In this document: one piece after another, positions 16,318-25,734 of the stretch
Position numbering within the stretch: the first letter of the stretch is position 1
How the letters are laid out: every line of letters begins with the position of its first letter
Assembly: GCF_019711635.1 (NCBI RefSeq)
Contig: NZ_JAIGNT010000010.1
Span: 1 to 64,000, forward strand
Direction of reading: 5' to 3'
DNA length: 64,000 bases
DNA from: Qipengyuania huizhouensis
Lineage (GTDB): Bacteria; Pseudomonadota; Alphaproteobacteria; Sphingomonadales; Sphingomonadaceae
Position numbers and translations under genes: made by a program
Notes under the pieces: generated by a model
The model's database searches: none
What the model saw: the letters and a program-made list of their open reading frames with translations, nothing else
Told to the model about the DNA's origin: nothing

Positions 16318-18474
16318 GTGGACCTTGTAATCCTATCCATAGGGTTGGGACTGTTGGCCGTCGTGTACGGCTTCGTCACCAGCCGCCAGGTGCTCAATGC
16401 GGGCGCAGGCAATGAGAAAATGCAGGAAATCGCCGCCGCCATCCAGGAAGGCGCGCAGGCCTATCTGAAGCGGCAGTACACTACCATCAGCTTCGTCGGC
16501 GTCGTCGTCGCCGCACTGGTCTTCGTTTTCCTCGGCATCATTCCGACTGTCGGTTTCGTTATTGGGGCAGTCCTGTCGGGCGTCGCGGGCTTCATCGGGA
16601 TGAATATCTCGGTGCGATCCAACGTGCGGACGGCCGCCGCCGCGCAGAGCGGGTTGCAGCAGGGTCTCACCCTCGCCTTCCGCGCAGGTGCCATCACCGG
16701 CATGCTGGTGGCGGGCCTCGCCCTCCTCGCGATTGCCGTGTTCTTCTGGTACCTTGTCGGTCCGGGCGGACACGCCCCCAATAGCCGTGAAGTGATCGAC
16801 GGTCTCGTCGGCCTCGCCTTCGGTGCCTCGCTGATCTCGATCTTCGCGCGTCTGGGCGGCGGTATCTTCACCAAGGCTGCCGATGTCGGCGCCGACCTCG
16901 TCGGCAAGGTCGAAGCAGGCATTCCCGAAGACGATCCGCGCAACCCCGCGGTGATAGCGGACAATGTGGGCGACAATGTCGGCGACTGCGCCGGCATGGC
17001 TGCCGACCTGTTCGAAACCTATGTCGTCACCGTGGGCGCAACCATGGTTCTCACCGCCTTGCTGCTCGGCGAGCGGCTGGGCGAGCTGCTGCTGCCGATG
17101 ATGGCATTGCCTCTGCTGATCGGCGGTGCTTGCATCGTGACCAGCATCATCGGGACCTATTTCGTGAAGCTGAGCAAAGGCGGCACGAATGTGATGGGGG
17201 CGATGTACAAGGGTTTCATCGTAACGGCTGTCCTGTCGATCCCGCTCATCTGGGTAGCGATCAATGTATCGCTCGGCGGCATGGGGACCGAAATCGGTGC
17301 GGCGATTTCCGGCATCGATGTGGGCGCTCCGCTGGCGGAGGAAGGCACGGCCGAGCAGGTCACCAGCTTCACCGGCTGGGACCTGTTCTGGTGCTCGCTG
17401 ATCGGTCTTGCCATCACCGGCCTGATCATCTGGATCACCGAATACTACACCGGCACCAACTATCGTCCGGTGAGGTCGATCGCCAAGGCTTCGGAAACGG
17501 GTCACGGCACCAACGTAATCCAGGGCCTTGCCATCAGCCTTGAATCGACCGCGCTGCCCACGATCCTGATCGTGGCGGGCATCATCTCGACCTTCCAGCT
17601 CGCCGGACTCATGGGCATTGCCTATGCGGCGACAGCGATGCTGGCGCTGGCCGGTATGGTCGTGGCGCTCGATGCCTATGGTCCGGTAACGGACAATGCG
17701 GGCGGCATCGCCGAAATGGCCGGTCTCGACGACAGCGTTCGCGAAAAGACCGACCTGCTCGACGCGGTGGGCAACACCACCAAGGCAGTGACCAAGGGCT
17801 ATGCGATCGGATCGGCCGGCCTCGCCGCGTTGGTGCTGTTCGCTGCCTATACCACCGACCTCGCCGAGTTCTTCCCGAACGCGGACGTCGATTTCAGCCT
17901 CGAGAACCCCTACGTCATCGTGGGTCTGCTCCTCGGCGCACTGCTCCCGTACCTGTTCGGTTCGATGGGCATGACCGCCGTGGGCCGCGCTGCGGGCGAC
18001 GTGGTCAAGGACGTGCGCGAACAGTTCGCTGGCGATGCGGGCATCATGGCCGGCACCAGCAAGCCGGACTATGCGCGCACCGTGGATCTCGTCACCAAGG
18101 CGGCGATCAAGGAAATGATCATTCCTTCGATGCTGCCGGTGCTCGCTCCGATCGTGGTCTATTTCCTGATCACTTTCATCGCGGGACAGGAGAACGGCTT
18201 TGCCGCGCTTGGCGCATTGCTGCTCGGCGTGATCGTCGGCGGTATCTTCGTCGCGCTTTCCATGACCGCAGGTGGCGGCGCATGGGATAATGCGAAGAAG
18301 TACATCGAGGACGGCAACCACGGCGGCAAGGGCAGCGAAGCCCACAAGGCCGCGGTGACTGGCGATACCGTGGGCGATCCCTACAAGGATACTGCCGGCC
18401 CCGCCGTCAATCCGATGATCAAGATCACCAACATCGTCGCGCTGCTGCTGCTGGCGGCTCTCGCGGCTGGTTGA
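16318..18474 (+). CDS. hppA: Membrane-bound H+-translocating pyrophosphatase
   Basis: A 718-residue polytopic membrane protein (about 16 helices) that couples PPi hydrolysis to proton export. The signature [12 protein letters not shown] is near residues 216-227. Lys489 in Gly-Asn-Thr-Thr-Lys-Ala marks the K+-independent H+-pumping class (K+-dependent enzymes have Ala there). [11 protein letters not shown] near the C-terminus holds further PPi ligands. GTG 16318 has a strong gggagggg site. A terminator follows at 18500. A long antisense open frame covers this gene but is a shadow. Confidence 0.97.
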   Translation: MDLVILSIGLGLLAVVYGFVTSRQVLNAGAGNEKMQEIAAAIQEGAQAYLKRQYTTISFVGVVVAALVFVFLGIIPTVGFVIGAVLSGVAGFIGMNISVRSNVRTAAAAQSGLQQGLTLAFRAGAITGMLVAGLALLAIAVFFWYLVGPGGHAPNSREVIDGLVGLAFGASLISIFARLGGGIFTKAADVGADLVGKVEAGIPEDDPRNPAVIADNVGDNVGDCAGMAADLFETYVVTVGATMVLTALLLGERLGELLLPMMALPLLIGGACIVTSIIGTYFVKLSKGGTNVMGAMYKGFIVTAVLSIPLIWVAINVSLGGMGTEIGAAISGIDVGAPLAEEGTAEQVTSFTGWDLFWCSLIGLAITGLIIWITEYYTGTNYRPVRSIAKASETGHGTNVIQGLAISLESTALPTILIVAGIISTFQLAGLMGIAYAATAMLALAGMVVALDAYGPVTDNAGGIAEMAGLDDSVREKTDLLDAVGNTTKAVTKGYAIGSAGLAALVLFAAYTTDLAEFFPNADVDFSLENPYVIVGLLLGALLPYLFGSMGMTAVGRAAGDVVKDVREQFAGDAGIMAGTSKPDYARTVDLVTKAAIKEMIIPSMLPVLAPIVVYFLITFIAGQENGFAALGALLLGVIVGGIFVALSMTAGGGAWDNAKKYIEDGNHGGKGSEAHKAAVTGDTVGDPYKDTAGPAVNPMIKITNIVALLLLAALAAG

Positions 18475-18499
18475 TCGCTTCGATCACACTGCTCGAATG

Positions 18500-18534
18500 G
18501 GCGGCGGCACTCCGGTGTCGCCGCCTTTTTCTTG
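18500..18534 (+). terminator. Rho-independent terminator after hppA
   Basis: An 11-bp GC-rich stem (18500-18510 with 18515-18525, one G-U wobble) closes a TCCG tetraloop and is followed by TTTTTCTT. It begins 26 bases after the hppA stop and should end the hppA transcript before the thioesterase gene. Confidence 0.85.
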
Positions 18535-18567
18535 ACGCTCACGTAAACGGAACGCACATGCCTCAGC

Positions 18568-19464
18568 GTGAGTGATAGCATGACCCCAGAACAACTCGTC
18601 GCCGGCCTCGTCCGCCTGCTGACCGTTATGCCCGCTGGCGACAACGCCTTTACCGGCGGCCAGCAACCCGGCGGCATAGGCCGCGTCTTCGGCGGCCAGG
18701 TAATCGCACAGGCGCTCCAGTCCGCCCAGGCCACCGCACCTGAAGGCATGGAGGCACATTCGCTCCACGCCTATTTCCTGCGCGGCGGGCGCGAAGGCGT
18801 GGACATCGACTATGCGGTCGCCGCCGATTTCGACGGGCGCAGCTTCGCCAACCGCCGGGTGGTGGCGCGACAGGACGGCTCGGCCATCCTCAATCTAACC
18901 ACCAGCTTCCAGCTTCCGGAGGAGGGGCTGGAGCATGACGATTGCCCCATGCCCAGCGTGCCCGCCCCAGAAGATTTGCCGTCCGATACCGAGATGCGGA
19001 AGAAATTCCTCGCCGAAATGGGCGAAATCTCCGATGCCCAGCGCGAACTCATGACCCGCCCGCGCCCCATAGAGATGCGCACCAGCGGCAAGCTCCACTG
19101 GATGAATGCGGACAAGAAACCGCCCCACGCTCACAGCTGGTTCCGCGCCGCAGCCGCATTGCCCGACGACCCGGCGCTGCACCGCGCCGTGATCGCCTAT
19201 GCCAGCGATTACACCCTGCTGGGGACTTCTGCCCTGCCCCACGGCCTGAGCTGGGCGCGTGGCGAACTCAAGGGAGCCAGCCTCGACCACGCTATCTGGT
19301 TCCATCGCCCTGCGCGCGCCGACGAATGGCTGCTCTACGCCACGGACAGCCCGTGGTCTGGCGGAGGGCGCGGCTTCAACCGCGGACGGATCTTCAACCG
19401 CGATGGAGAACTGGTGGCGAGCGTGGCGCAGGAAGGTGTTGTCCGGAAGGCGCGGCGCGGCTGA
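18568..19464 (+). CDS. Acyl-CoA thioesterase II (TesB-like)
   Basis: A 298-residue double-hotdog thioesterase that hydrolyses acyl-CoA to fatty acid and CoA. Arg-Val-Phe-Gly-Gly-Gln-Val-Ile-Ala-Gln-Ala and Ser-Leu-His-Ala-Tyr-Phe-Leu in the first hotdog, and Ala-Tyr-Ala-Ser-Asp-Tyr-Thr-Leu-Leu and Leu-Asp-His-Ala-Ile-Trp-Phe-His in the second, are family signatures; the Asp of the Ser-Asp-Tyr segment is the TesB catalytic Asp. GTG 18568 is used; ATG 18580 is an alternative. Monocistronic between a terminator and the helicase leader. Confidence 0.92.
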   Translation: MSDSMTPEQLVAGLVRLLTVMPAGDNAFTGGQQPGGIGRVFGGQVIAQALQSAQATAPEGMEAHSLHAYFLRGGREGVDIDYAVAADFDGRSFANRRVVARQDGSAILNLTTSFQLPEEGLEHDDCPMPSVPAPEDLPSDTEMRKKFLAEMGEISDAQRELMTRPRPIEMRTSGKLHWMNADKKPPHAHSWFRAAAALPDDPALHRAVIAYASDYTLLGTSALPHGLSWARGELKGASLDHAIWFHRPARADEWLLYATDSPWSGGGRGFNRGRIFNRDGELVASVAQEGVVRKARRG

Positions 19465-19652
19465 TCTTGGGGTGATGAAAATAACGCAAGCCAAACGCGC
19501 ATAAACACTGTAGGGGCCGCTCAACCGCAGGTCGCGTGGTTGCCGATAGTACCGGCGAGCGACCCGATAGCCGCGCCGAGTGCGGCTTCCGCTTCCCCCT
19601 TCTACCCTCGGCGCCGCGCAACGATGCGGCGTCTCTTTCGTTTGTGAGCATC

Positions 19653-21479
19653 ATGAGTTTCGAAACACTCCCGCCGATGATCGGCGAAGCCCTTTCCGAG
19701 CGCGGCTATACCGCCCTCACCCCCGTCCAGTCCGCCGTCGTCGAGGACGAAGCACGCGGACGCGACCTGATCGTGTCCGCCCAGACGGGATCGGGCAAGA
19801 CGGTCGCCTTCGGCCTTGCCATGTCCGAAACGCTGCTGGCCGAAACCGCCAATCTGGCGCTGGTCGAACAGCCGCTGCTGCTGGTAGTCGCCCCCACGCG
19901 CGAACTCGCGCTGCAGGTCAGCCGCGAACTCGGCTGGCTTTATGCCAAGGCCGGTCTGCGGATCGCAACCTGCGTCGGCGGGATGGATGCGAGCAAGGAA
20001 CGCCGTGCCCTGCGCACAGGCCCCGCCATCGTGGTGGGTACGCCGGGCCGCCTGCGCGACCACCTCGAACGCGGCGCTCTCGACCTTTCCGGCCTTGCCG
20101 GTGTCGTGCTCGACGAAGCCGACGAGATGCTCGACATGGGCTTTCGCGAAGACCTCGAGGAAATCCTCGACGCCACTCCCGACAAGCGCCGCACGCTGCT
20201 GTTCTCCGCCACCATGCCCCCCGCCATCGTGCGTCTGGCAGAGCGGTATCAGTCCAATGCGCTGCGGCTGTCTCTCGCGGGCGAAACCCGCGGACATGGC
20301 GACATTTCCTATCAGGCGATCACGGTCAGCCCCTCGGAAATCGAGAACGCAGTAGTCAACCTGCTGCGCTTCCACGAGGCCGAGACCGCGATCTGTTTCT
20401 GCGCCACGCGCGACAGCGTCCGCCGGCTCCATGCGACGTTGCAGAACCGCGGCTTCGGCGTGGTGGCACTGTCGGGCGAGCACTCCCAGTCGGAACGCAA
20501 CCAGGCCCTGCAGGCACTGCGCGATCGCCGCGCCCGCGTCTGCGTCGCAACCGACGTTGCCGCACGAGGGATCGACCTGCCGACGCTGAGCCTCGTCATC
20601 CATGTCGAAATTCCGCGCGATGCGGAAACGCTGCAGCACCGTTCTGGTCGTACTGGCCGTGCGGGCAAGAAGGGCACTGCGGCTATCGTCGTGCCCTACA
20701 ACCGCCGCAAGCGGGTCGAGAGCATGCTACGCGGCGCGAAGATCGCCGCCGAGTGGATGGATGCGCCAACCCCCGAAGCCATCGCCAGGAAAGACCGGGC
20801 GCGGCTGATGGAAAAGCTCACCGCGCCGACCGAATTCGACGATGCGGACCGCGAACTGGGCAAAGAATTGCTGGCCAAGCTTTCGGCAGAGGACATCGCC
20901 GCTGCGCTGGTCCATGCGCACCGCGCCAAGATGCCGCATCCCGAAGAACTGCTCGCGAATACGCCCGAAGCGCGAGACAAGGCCAAGGCCGAACGCCATC
21001 GTCCCGGTTTCGAGGATGTGGTCTGGTTCAAGATCGGCATCGGCCGCCGCCAGAACGCCGAACCGCGCTGGATCCTGCCGCTGCTGTGCCGCCGCGGTCA
21101 CATCACACGCAATGAAATCGGCGCGATCCGCATCGGCCAGCACGAAAGCTGGTTCCAGGTGCCGAAAACCGCCGCCGCAAAGTTCGCCGATGCCATTGCC
21201 CGTACGGCCGATACCGATGACGAGCAGGACGCGATCGTCATCGAGGAATCCCCCGATGGCCCCCGCGTCGAAGCCCGCCAGAACCGTCGCGAATTTGGCG
21301 GTGGCGACGGAGGCGGCCCTCGCGTGCGCCCGAAGCCCTTCGGCAAGGGACCGCGCAAGGGCCCAAGCGGTGGTCCCGGCGGCAAGAAGCCGGGTGGGAA
21401 GCCTCCGTTCAAGAAGGGCAAGCCCGGTGGCAAGCCGTTCGCCGGAAAGCGCAAACCGGGAGGTCCGCCACGGTCCTAG
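19653..21479 (+). CDS. DEAD-box RNA helicase with DbpA-type RNA-binding domain
   Basis: A 608-residue helicase. Q motif at the N-terminus, Walker A Ala-Gln-Thr-Gly-Ser-Gly-Lys-Thr at 43-50, then Pro-Thr-Arg-Glu-Leu-Ala, Asp-Glu-Ala-Asp, Ser-Ala-Thr, and His-Arg-Ser-Gly-Arg-Thr-Gly-Arg. A DbpA-like RNA-recognition domain lies at about 450-520 (Phe-Lys-Ile-Gly-Ile-Gly-Arg), followed by a Gly/Lys/Pro-rich basic tail. This resembles CsdA/DeaD-type helicases in ribosome assembly and cold adaptation. ATG 19653 gives the conserved N-terminus; 188 bp of leader precede it. Ends in a CTAG overlap with the Usp gene. Confidence 0.93.
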   Translation: MSFETLPPMIGEALSERGYTALTPVQSAVVEDEARGRDLIVSAQTGSGKTVAFGLAMSETLLAETANLALVEQPLLLVVAPTRELALQVSRELGWLYAKAGLRIATCVGGMDASKERRALRTGPAIVVGTPGRLRDHLERGALDLSGLAGVVLDEADEMLDMGFREDLEEILDATPDKRRTLLFSATMPPAIVRLAERYQSNALRLSLAGETRGHGDISYQAITVSPSEIENAVVNLLRFHEAETAICFCATRDSVRRLHATLQNRGFGVVALSGEHSQSERNQALQALRDRRARVCVATDVAARGIDLPTLSLVIHVEIPRDAETLQHRSGRTGRAGKKGTAAIVVPYNRRKRVESMLRGAKIAAEWMDAPTPEAIARKDRARLMEKLTAPTEFDDADRELGKELLAKLSAEDIAAALVHAHRAKMPHPEELLANTPEARDKAKAERHRPGFEDVVWFKIGIGRRQNAEPRWILPLLCRRGHITRNEIGAIRIGQHESWFQVPKTAAAKFADAIARTADTDDEQDAIVIEESPDGPRVEARQNRREFGGGDGGGPRVRPKPFGKGPRKGPSGGPGGKKPGGKPPFKKGKPGGKPFAGKRKPGGPPRS

Positions 21480-22297
21480 TGCTTCAGCAGAAGGGGCACC
21501 CGCACGTCGGAAAGCATGGCCCGCGTGACTCCGCCGAATACCCATTCGGACAGGCGCGTGCGGCCATAGGCTCCCATCACGATTAGTCCGACGCCCCGGA
21601 CATCGGCTGCATTCCGGATCGCCTGGGCTGTGCCGTTCTCGGATTGCTCGAGCTCGACCATTTCGCTCGATATGCCATGATGAGATAGATAGTCCGCACC
21701 GCGTATCGGTGGCAGGTCGAATTTGTCCTTGCTGCCCCGCTTCTTCGTCTGCACCGTAGCCAGATATACTCTGCTTGCCCGTTTCAGGAACGGCAGAGCA
21801 GCGCGCAGCGCGTGGGAGGCTTCGGCCGATCCATCCCACGCTACCAGCGCAGGCTTTTCCAAATCCATCCGCGTGCATTCATCGGGGAGGACGAGAACGG
21901 GACAGTCTGCGGTCAGTGCGAGCTCGCCCGCCGTGAAGGAGGGGGCCTCGCCCCCCGCACGAGGCTCGCGTTCGCCCACGACCACGAGATCGGCCAGCGA
22001 CGAGCGCTTCAACAGGGCCAGCGCAACTGGGCCAGCCTTGTCCACCCAGTCCCAGGGAACGTCCTCGTTCGCAAGGTCCCTTTCGGTTTCCTCGCGAAGC
22101 TTGCGCACTTCTTCTCGCCACACCGGCACCATGGCGGCAAAAGCAGCCCCATAGGGATCGTTGCTCGCGGCTACCTCGTAAGGCATGGCCGTCAGCAGAG
22201 TCAGATGGCTGTCGAACGCTCGTGCGAGGTCAAGCACGACATCCAATCGCCTTGAGTGGCCCGGATCCTGATGGGCATTGAAGAGGATCGATTTCAT
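21476..22297 (-). CDS. Universal stress protein, tandem UspA domains
   Basis: A 273-residue protein with two UspA folds. The first begins Met-Lys-Ser-Ile-Leu-Phe-Asn-Ala-His; the second begins near 150 (Pro-Ala-Leu-Val-Ala-Trp-Asp-Gly-Ser) and ends with Ile-Val-Met-Gly-Ala-Tyr-Gly-Arg-Thr-Arg-Leu-Ser-Glu-Trp-Val-Phe-Gly-Gly, a version of the Gly-x2-Gly-x9-Gly-Ser/Thr nucleotide-binding motif. Probably a stress-induced ATP-binding protein. ATG 22297 fits the domain start; the longer open frame adds 25 unconserved residues. Confidence 0.9.
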   Translation of the reverse strand: MKSILFNAHQDPGHSRRLDVVLDLARAFDSHLTLLTAMPYEVAASNDPYGAAFAAMVPVWREEVRKLREETERDLANEDVPWDWVDKAGPVALALLKRSSLADLVVVGEREPRAGGEAPSFTAGELALTADCPVLVLPDECTRMDLEKPALVAWDGSAEASHALRAALPFLKRASRVYLATVQTKKRGSKDKFDLPPIRGADYLSHHGISSEMVELEQSENGTAQAIRNAADVRGVGLIVMGAYGRTRLSEWVFGGVTRAMLSDVRVPLLLKH

Positions 22298-22415
22298 GGC
22301 GAATCTCCAGGCAGTCTCGGCTCGAGAGACGACTCCCCGAGCCTTCTGGTACCCGTTTACACTTCCAGCCACTGCACGTCATTGATCGAGCGCAATCTGG
22401 CCGAGACCCGCAAAC

Positions 22416-24383
22416 TCAGCCGCCCGCGTGATAGAAATCGTATATCTGCTGCGCCACGCCTGCGCTGATTCCCGGTGCGCGCTGGAGGTCCTGTAACGAA
22501 GCGGCGCGGACCTTGCCCGCCGTGCCGAAATGCAGCAGCAGCGCACGCTTTCGCGATGGCCCGATGCCGGGAATTTCGTCGAGCGGAGAGGCCGTGATTG
22601 CGCGGCTGCGTTTGGCGCGGTGGGCGCCGATGGCATAACGGTGCACTTCGTCGCGCAAGGTCTGGAGATAGAACAGGAGCTGCGAATTGACCGGCAGTAT
22701 CTTTTCGCGACCATCGGGGAAGTGGAATACTTCGCGCCCCTCGCGCCCGTGGTGCGGGCCCTTGGCGATGCCGATGACGGGCACGTCGGCCGCGATCCCC
22801 AGATCCTCCAGCACACCCATCACGCTCGAAACCTGTCCCTTGCCGCCATCGATCAGCAGCAGGTCGGGCCAGATCGCTTCGTGTCCCTTTCCATTTGGCG
22901 CGCTCTCATCTTCACGGTCGGTCTCTGCAAGCTTGCGGAAACGGCGGCCCATGACCTCGCGCATCATTGCGAAATCGTCGTTTGTCTGCGCGGTCCTGAT
23001 GTTGAACTTGCGGTACTGGCCTTTTTCGAAGCCTTCGGGACTGGCGACCACCATCGCGCCCAGCGCCTTGTCGCCCTGGATATGGCTGTTATCGTAGATC
23101 TCGATGCGCTGCGGCACCTCCTCCAGTTCGAGGAATTCCGCCAGTTCGCGCAGCCGTTGCGCCTTGGTCCCACTCTCTGCCAGCCGCCGCTCTAGCGCTT
23201 CGGTGGCATTGCGCTGCGCCTGCTGCATCAGCTTGCGCCGGTCGCCGCGCTGCGGGATCGAGATCACGACCGCATGGCCCGCCTTCTCGGCCAGGGCCTC
23301 GGCCATCAGTTCCTGTTCGGCCAGTTCCCGGTCGGTCAGGATCGTCTTGGGCGGCGGAACCTCTTCGTAGAACTGCAGCAGAACGTCGGATAGCACCTCT
23401 TCCTCGGCCAGATCGGCTGTATTCTTCGGGAAGAAGGCCTTGTGCCCCCAGTTCTGTCCGCCGCGGATAAAGAAGGCCTGCACGCCGATCTGACCACCCT
23501 TGGCAGCCAGCGCGAAGACGTCGGCATCGCCCACGCCGCTGGCATTGATCGCCTGGCTACCCTGGATGAAGGTCGCCGCGCGCAGTCGGTCGCGCAAGAT
23601 CGCAGCAGTCTCGAAATCGAGGTTCTCGGCCGACTTGGCCATCTGCTTCTCGATATTGGACTGCACAGCCCCGGACTTGCCCGAAAGAAAGTCCTTCGCT
23701 TCCTGCACGAGGCTTTCGTAACCCGCCTCGTCGATCCGGCCGACGCAGGGGGCCGAGCAACGCTTGATCTGGTAGAGCAGACAGGGCCGGTCGCGATTGT
23801 TGAAGAAACTGTCGGTGCAGCTCCTCAGCAGGAACAGTTTCTGCAGCGCGTTAAGCGTCTTGTTGACCGAGCCCGCGCTGGCGAAAGGACCGTAGTAATT
23901 GCCCTTGGCCCGCCGCGCGCCGCGGTGTTTCTGGATGCGCGGAAAGGCATGGTCGGCGCGTAGCAGGATGAAAGGGAAGCTCTTGTCGTCGCGCAGCAGC
24001 ACGTTGAACGGCGGGCGGTACCGCTTGATCAGCTGCGCTTCGAGGAGGAGCGCCTCTGCTTCCGAATTGGTGACGACGATTTCCATCGCCCGGGTCTGGC
24101 TGACCATCCGCTGGAGCCGGATGGAAAGGTTCTTCACCTGCGTGTAATTCGCCACCCGCGCCTTCAGGCTGCGCGCTTTGCCGACATAAAGCACGTCGCC
24201 CCGCGTATCGAGCATGCGATAGACGCCGGGGCGCGGCTTCAAGGTCTTCACCGTGTCGCGGATGGCCTTGATCCCGGTTTCGAGATCCGGCTGCGCGCTG
24301 GCCACGGTCTTGGTGGCGCGTTCCTCGTGGAAACGCTCCTTTCCTCTCGGATCATTGGGAGAACCGGCCTTGCTGCGCGACAT
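22416..24383 (-). CDS. uvrC: Excinuclease ABC subunit C
   Basis: About 655 residues; makes the 3' and 5' incisions in nucleotide-excision repair with UvrB. An N-terminal GIY-YIG nuclease (Pro-Gly-Val-Tyr ... Leu-Tyr-Val-Gly-Lys-Ala), a Cys cluster, a UvrB-interacting helix pair (about 215-250), an RNase H-like C-terminal nuclease (Glu-Ile-Tyr-Asp-Asn-Ser-His; Asp-Gly-Gly-Lys-Gly-Gln) and a terminal helix-hairpin-helix pair (Ile-Pro-Gly-Ile-Gly; Ala-Pro-Gly-Ile). ATG 24383 is chosen; ATG 24437 would add 18 residues and abut the divergent permease gene. Confidence 0.95.
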   Translation of the reverse strand: MSRSKAGSPNDPRGKERFHEERATKTVASAQPDLETGIKAIRDTVKTLKPRPGVYRMLDTRGDVLYVGKARSLKARVANYTQVKNLSIRLQRMVSQTRAMEIVVTNSEAEALLLEAQLIKRYRPPFNVLLRDDKSFPFILLRADHAFPRIQKHRGARRAKGNYYGPFASAGSVNKTLNALQKLFLLRSCTDSFFNNRDRPCLLYQIKRCSAPCVGRIDEAGYESLVQEAKDFLSGKSGAVQSNIEKQMAKSAENLDFETAAILRDRLRAATFIQGSQAINASGVGDADVFALAAKGGQIGVQAFFIRGGQNWGHKAFFPKNTADLAEEEVLSDVLLQFYEEVPPPKTILTDRELAEQELMAEALAEKAGHAVVISIPQRGDRRKLMQQAQRNATEALERRLAESGTKAQRLRELAEFLELEEVPQRIEIYDNSHIQGDKALGAMVVASPEGFEKGQYRKFNIRTAQTNDDFAMMREVMGRRFRKLAETDREDESAPNGKGHEAIWPDLLLIDGGKGQVSSVMGVLEDLGIAADVPVIGIAKGPHHGREGREVFHFPDGREKILPVNSQLLFYLQTLRDEVHRYAIGAHRAKRSRAITASPLDEIPGIGPSRKRALLLHFGTAGKVRAASLQDLQRAPGISAGVAQQIYDFYHAGG

Positions 24384-24446
24384 GGCGGTGGAGATAGTGC
24401 GCGCGAGGCGCTTGTGCAAAGCCGTGTTTGCCGCCATCCACCGCCC

Positions 24447-25733
24447 ATGGACGGGAAAACGATATCACCACCGCGCACCATGGGTCTGTTCGGCGCTTCG
24501 CTGCTGCCTGTGAACGGAATGATCGGCGCGGGTATCTTCGCCCTGCCTGCAACCTTGTTCTTGGCTGTAGGCAGTTTCGCGCCTTGGATGATGCTGCTGG
24601 GCGGGCTCTTGTTCCTGCCGTTGACGCTGACCTTCGCATGGCTTTCTGCCCGATTCGATCATTCGGGCGGGCCGATCCTTTACGGAGAAGCGGCGTTCGG
24701 GCGTTTCATCGGCTTCCAGGCCGGTTGGGCACGCTATGCCAGCGCCATTGTGACGGTGGCGGCCAACACCCATGTGATGGTCTCATATCTTGCCACGCTA
24801 TTCCCGGTACTCGACGGGCCGGTGCTACGCCCGCTGATAGTGGCAGGATTCATCGGCTTCATAACCATCGTCAACCTGTTCAGCCTGCGCAGTTCTGTTG
24901 CCACGCTGAGCGCTTTGACTGCGGTGAAGCTGCTACCGCTATTCGCCCTGATAGTGGCCGGGCTGTTCGCCGGTGAGCCGCAGCTAGGACTCGTACTCCC
25001 GGCTTTCTCCGATGCCGAGACGGTGGTGTTGCTGACCTATTACGCCTTCATCGGCTTCGAATATGTCGTGCTGCCTGCGGGGGAGATGAAGAACCCCAAG
25101 CGCGACGTTCCACTGGCGCTGGTAGCAATGTTGGGCGCAGTTACGCTACTCTACATGCTGGTCATCTGGGCCTATATCGCCATCGACCCGGCGGCAGGTG
25201 CGGATGCCGAAAACCCGCTGGCCATCGCCGCTCGCGAAGCGATGGGTCCAGCGGGCGCAATCGCCATCGTCATTGCGGCGGCCTTCAGCATCGGGGCGAA
25301 CAATTTCGCGGGCGGTATCAGCCTGCCCCGCATGACTTACGGCATGGCCGAACGCGGTATGCTGCCGCGCTGGTTCATGAAGGTATCGCCGAAGCTGGGG
25401 ACACCGGCCAATTCTATCCTGTTCTATGGCGGGGCGAGCATCGCCTTCGGACTTTGGGAGGGATTCATGGTGCTGGCACTCGCCGGGACATTGACACGGC
25501 TTTTGACCTATCTGATCGCGGCCTTTGCCTTGCCCATGATCGAGAAGCGCGAAGGCGGCATAAATCCTCTCCACGGTTCCGTTTCCATTCTTACGGTTCT
25601 CAGCACGATCTGGGTCGGAACCCATGCCGATACGCAGAGCTGGATAGTATTCGGCGGCCTGGTTGTTGCCGGCACGTTGCTTTATTTTATCGCCCGACAG
25701 GAACGCCCGGTCGAGCCACTCGCCGCGCAATAG
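24447..25733 (+). CDS. APC-family amino-acid permease
   Basis: A 428-residue integral membrane protein with about 12 hydrophobic segments. Asn-Gly-Met-Ile-Gly-Ala-Gly-Ile-Phe near the N-terminus is the APC unwound helix-1 motif that binds substrate, and Gly-Phe-Glu-Tyr-Val is the helix-6 counterpart. Probably an amino-acid or polyamine transporter; substrate not predictable. It may also start at ATG 24480. The stop is one base from the start of the flavoprotein gene, so the two are co-transcribed. Confidence 0.9.
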   Translation: MDGKTISPPRTMGLFGASLLPVNGMIGAGIFALPATLFLAVGSFAPWMMLLGGLLFLPLTLTFAWLSARFDHSGGPILYGEAAFGRFIGFQAGWARYASAIVTVAANTHVMVSYLATLFPVLDGPVLRPLIVAGFIGFITIVNLFSLRSSVATLSALTAVKLLPLFALIVAGLFAGEPQLGLVLPAFSDAETVVLLTYYAFIGFEYVVLPAGEMKNPKRDVPLALVAMLGAVTLLYMLVIWAYIAIDPAAGADAENPLAIAAREAMGPAGAIAIVIAAAFSIGANNFAGGISLPRMTYGMAERGMLPRWFMKVSPKLGTPANSILFYGGASIAFGLWEGFMVLALAGTLTRLLTYLIAAFALPMIEKREGGINPLHGSVSILTVLSTIWVGTHADTQSWIVFGGLVVAGTLLYFIARQERPVEPLAAQ

Positions 25734-25734
25734 C

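Noticed and set aside
16333..18345. A 670-codon open frame antisense to hppA
   Set aside because: Its His/Asp/Arg-rich translation is typical of an antisense shadow, and hppA is unambiguous.
20727..21878. An open frame opposite the end of the helicase and the Usp gene
   Set aside because: Antisense shadow without conserved motifs.
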